Below are positions 62,508 through 64,000 of a stretch of 64,000 nt of DNA, in pieces (the first letter of the stretch is position 1; each line of letters starts with the position of its first letter). Both the position numbers and the translations under genes were made by a program. The stretch comes from Trypanosoma brucei gambiense DAL972. Its lineage: Eukaryota > Euglenozoa > Kinetoplastea > Trypanosomatida > Trypanosomatidae. The stretch spans positions 1,054,001-1,118,000 of the forward strand of contig NC_026744.1 of the NCBI RefSeq assembly GCF_000210295.1, given 5' to 3'. The notes under the pieces were generated by a model. That model was not told the DNA's origin. It was given only the letters and a program-made list of their open reading frames with translations, and ran no database searches.

Positions 62508-63172
62508 ATTATTTTCCCCTCCCTGAGTAACGCTTCCCGTTGGGCCAACAACTCCCTTATGTAAACTCCCATGCGCGTTTTGGTTGGGTTTATCAGCTAT
62601 TATGAAGCGGTGTGGCGTGTGTGTGTTGGTTTGGCCCTTCAAGTGACGCATTTGGTGTAGGGAACCGATGCGGTGGCTCGTTTTTTCCTAAATGAATTGA
62701 GGAGGGACAAACTGACTGGAATGAAAGGGGGGATGAATTATTGCGGGAATGCAGCCTGTCTCGTTAAATGTAAGGTGTAATGCCGCTTGTAAGGTTGAAT
62801 TTTAAATTTGGGTGTCTCGGGTCATTTTTCGTAAATTTAAACTTAGTGTCTACCGTGGGAATACATGTTTAATGATTTTATTTGACTCCCACCATTATCG
62901 TATGTGGAGTGGAGGGGGGGGGGTGAATGTGCCGTGTTCTTTTCCGTGACGTTGATTCTTTGCCAGTCGATCTAAACACAATTTATTATTACCTTGCATA
63001 CGTTGCTTGGCGGTATGTAGGTGATGAGGACAGAAGGGCTTGTGGCTGTTGGATTATTCTTTCTTCCCCCCCCCTGGACATGCTTTAGGTTATATTTCCA
63101 GTGGCAATTTCGAAAAGATTTAACGTTTTACGTTGTCTTCCCTTGTGTCACATCTAGTTTTCAGCGTGTTTG
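62508..63172. other. Intergenic region
   Basis: Unique spacer with composition like the core block, a G run at about 62915-62924 and C run at about 63065-63074. Pyrimidine-rich DNA at about 63121-63160 precedes the last gene. No other gene seen. Confidence 0.6.
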
Positions 63173-63901
63173 ATGCCCTGTAATGAACAGACCTCTCGTA
63201 AACCGAAGCCCAACCAGCTCGTGGATGGTGGACAGATGAAGGTGTTAAGTGCAGGTGAGCAGGTACTTGTGCTGAGACATCTCTCAAGGACTTATCGCTT
63301 AGGTGTTGCACTTGTTCGAGTGCTAGCGGCACTGCAGTTGCTGCTGGCTTTTTTGTATATATGTTTAATAATTGTAGGCTACCCGCTGGTAGTGGTTGAT
63401 TTAGATGATAATATGTCAAATACCTCGGCATCCCCAACGAAACCAGGCGCTCTTTCCCGTGGGGGTACCGCAGCCATCACCATATCGGCCGTTCTTTTGG
63501 CCGTTGCGGGCCTCTCTGATATACGGTCGTGCCGTGGAGTACTTTACGTGCATCCTTCACTACCTGATATTGGTAGCCATACAAACAATTTTCCTCGCAC
63601 CACGCAAGCCAGGCATGTGGAAGGGAATACCGATTCCTTTTCTGATATCTCTCCACGATATCAGTTTGTGATTGCTCTTTTGTCGCTATTACCGACTACC
63701 TATTGGCTCTTTACAATGGTTTCATACCGCTGGCACTTGGCACAGAAGGGTGCATTGTTGTTTGGATTTGTAGAGAACTGGCGAGAACTGTTGATAGTTA
63801 TATGGCAACCTGTGGGGCATACAATATTTGGAATGTTGCTTGCCTCAATGGTTTCAGCCAAGGAAGACCTGATTGGCTTGGCGCATATGAAGTACGAGTA
63901 A
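63173..63901 (+). CDS. Hypothetical multi-pass membrane protein
   Basis: A 242-residue protein from ATG 63173. Four hydrophobic stretches are visible: VALVRVLAALQLLLAFLYIC with its continuation LIIVGYPLVVV (about residues 46-75), AAITISAVLLAVAGLSDI (about 100-117), FVIALLSLLPTTYWLFTMVS (about 165-185) and LIVIWQPVGHTIFGMLLASM (about 206-226). The first ~45 residues are cytosolic-like with Lys and Asn. I do not recognise the family. Same strand as the core block, so it likely belongs to that polycistron if the island is an insertion. Confidence 0.7.
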   Translation: MPCNEQTSRKPKPNQLVDGGQMKVLSAGEQVLVLRHLSRTYRLGVALVRVLAALQLLLAFLYICLIIVGYPLVVVDLDDNMSNTSASPTKPGALSRGGTAAITISAVLLAVAGLSDIRSCRGVLYVHPSLPDIGSHTNNFPRTTQARHVEGNTDSFSDISPRYQFVIALLSLLPTTYWLFTMVSYRWHLAQKGALLFGFVENWRELLIVIWQPVGHTIFGMLLASMVSAKEDLIGLAHMKYE

Positions 63902-64000
63902 CAGGAGTGTTCATGTTATAAAGCGGTATCCGCAGCGCGAATCATGCGCACCAGCGGGGGAGGGGAGGGGGCGAACCAAATAAGTGGCGGTTTGGCGATG
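63902..64000. other. Window end, 3' UTR-like sequence
   Basis: 99 bases after the last stop codon. GC-rich with a purine run; nothing else identified. Confidence 0.5.

Noticed and set aside
1..64000. tRNA, rRNA, snoRNA clusters, CRISPR arrays or bacterial-type operon signals
   Set aside because: No tRNA-like A/B boxes or cloverleaf arms were noticed, no spaced direct-repeat array exists, and the genome type is eukaryotic; a tRNAscan or snoRNA search could still find small genes that I missed.

Overview
The window looks like a chromosome segment of an African trypanosome, most likely the Trypanosoma brucei group. Protein genes have no visible introns, all genes of the core block lie on one strand, intergenic spacers are rich in polypyrimidine tracts, poly-A/T and (TA)n, and the repeats are RIME, ingi, VIPER-like and RHS (retrotransposon hot spot) sequences. 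These features point to polycistronic transcription with trans-splicing. The assignment rests on reading the sequence only; no database search was possible.

Core block, about 1-34.4 kb, all plus strand: a MAM33/p32-type mitochondrial acidic protein, a calmodulin/centrin-like EF-hand protein, an ABHD11-like hydrolase, an RMD1/DUF155 membrane protein, the shared RNA polymerase subunit RPB10, a coiled-coil axonemal protein resembling CFAP210, a RING-H2 protein with a probable frameshift, cytosolic leucyl-tRNA synthetase broken by an assembly gap, proteasome ATPase RPT2, a cytochrome b5 reductase, an acidic hypothetical protein, an inactive NDPK-like protein with a Dpy-30 motif (RSP23/NME5 type), a large site-1-protease-like subtilase, and a hypothetical protein. 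These are unrelated housekeeping and flagellar functions, as usual for a trypanosome polycistron.

Accessory island, about 35.1-61.9 kb: a RIME joined to the 3' half of an RHS gene; an intact RHS gene (39.2-41.8 kb); a decayed copy of the second-largest subunit of RNA polymerase III (about 42.9-44.8 kb); a long AT-rich gene-poor stretch; an RHS gene split by a RIME at the classic hot spot with target-site duplication (49.8-52.8 kb); a degenerate VIPER-like tyrosine-recombinase retroelement (about 53.3-57.4 kb); an unassigned stop-rich stretch; and the 3' part of an ingi retrotransposon on the minus strand that runs into a 100-N gap.

After the gap (61.97 kb on) the sequence repeats about 535 bp already seen at 34.57-35.1 kb, then continues into unique sequence and a multi-pass membrane protein gene. 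The island is therefore bracketed by a direct repeat whose right copy is the uninterrupted version of the left RIME junction. Either RIME-mediated recombination placed subtelomeric-type RHS DNA beside a core polycistron, or two haplotypes were joined in the assembly.
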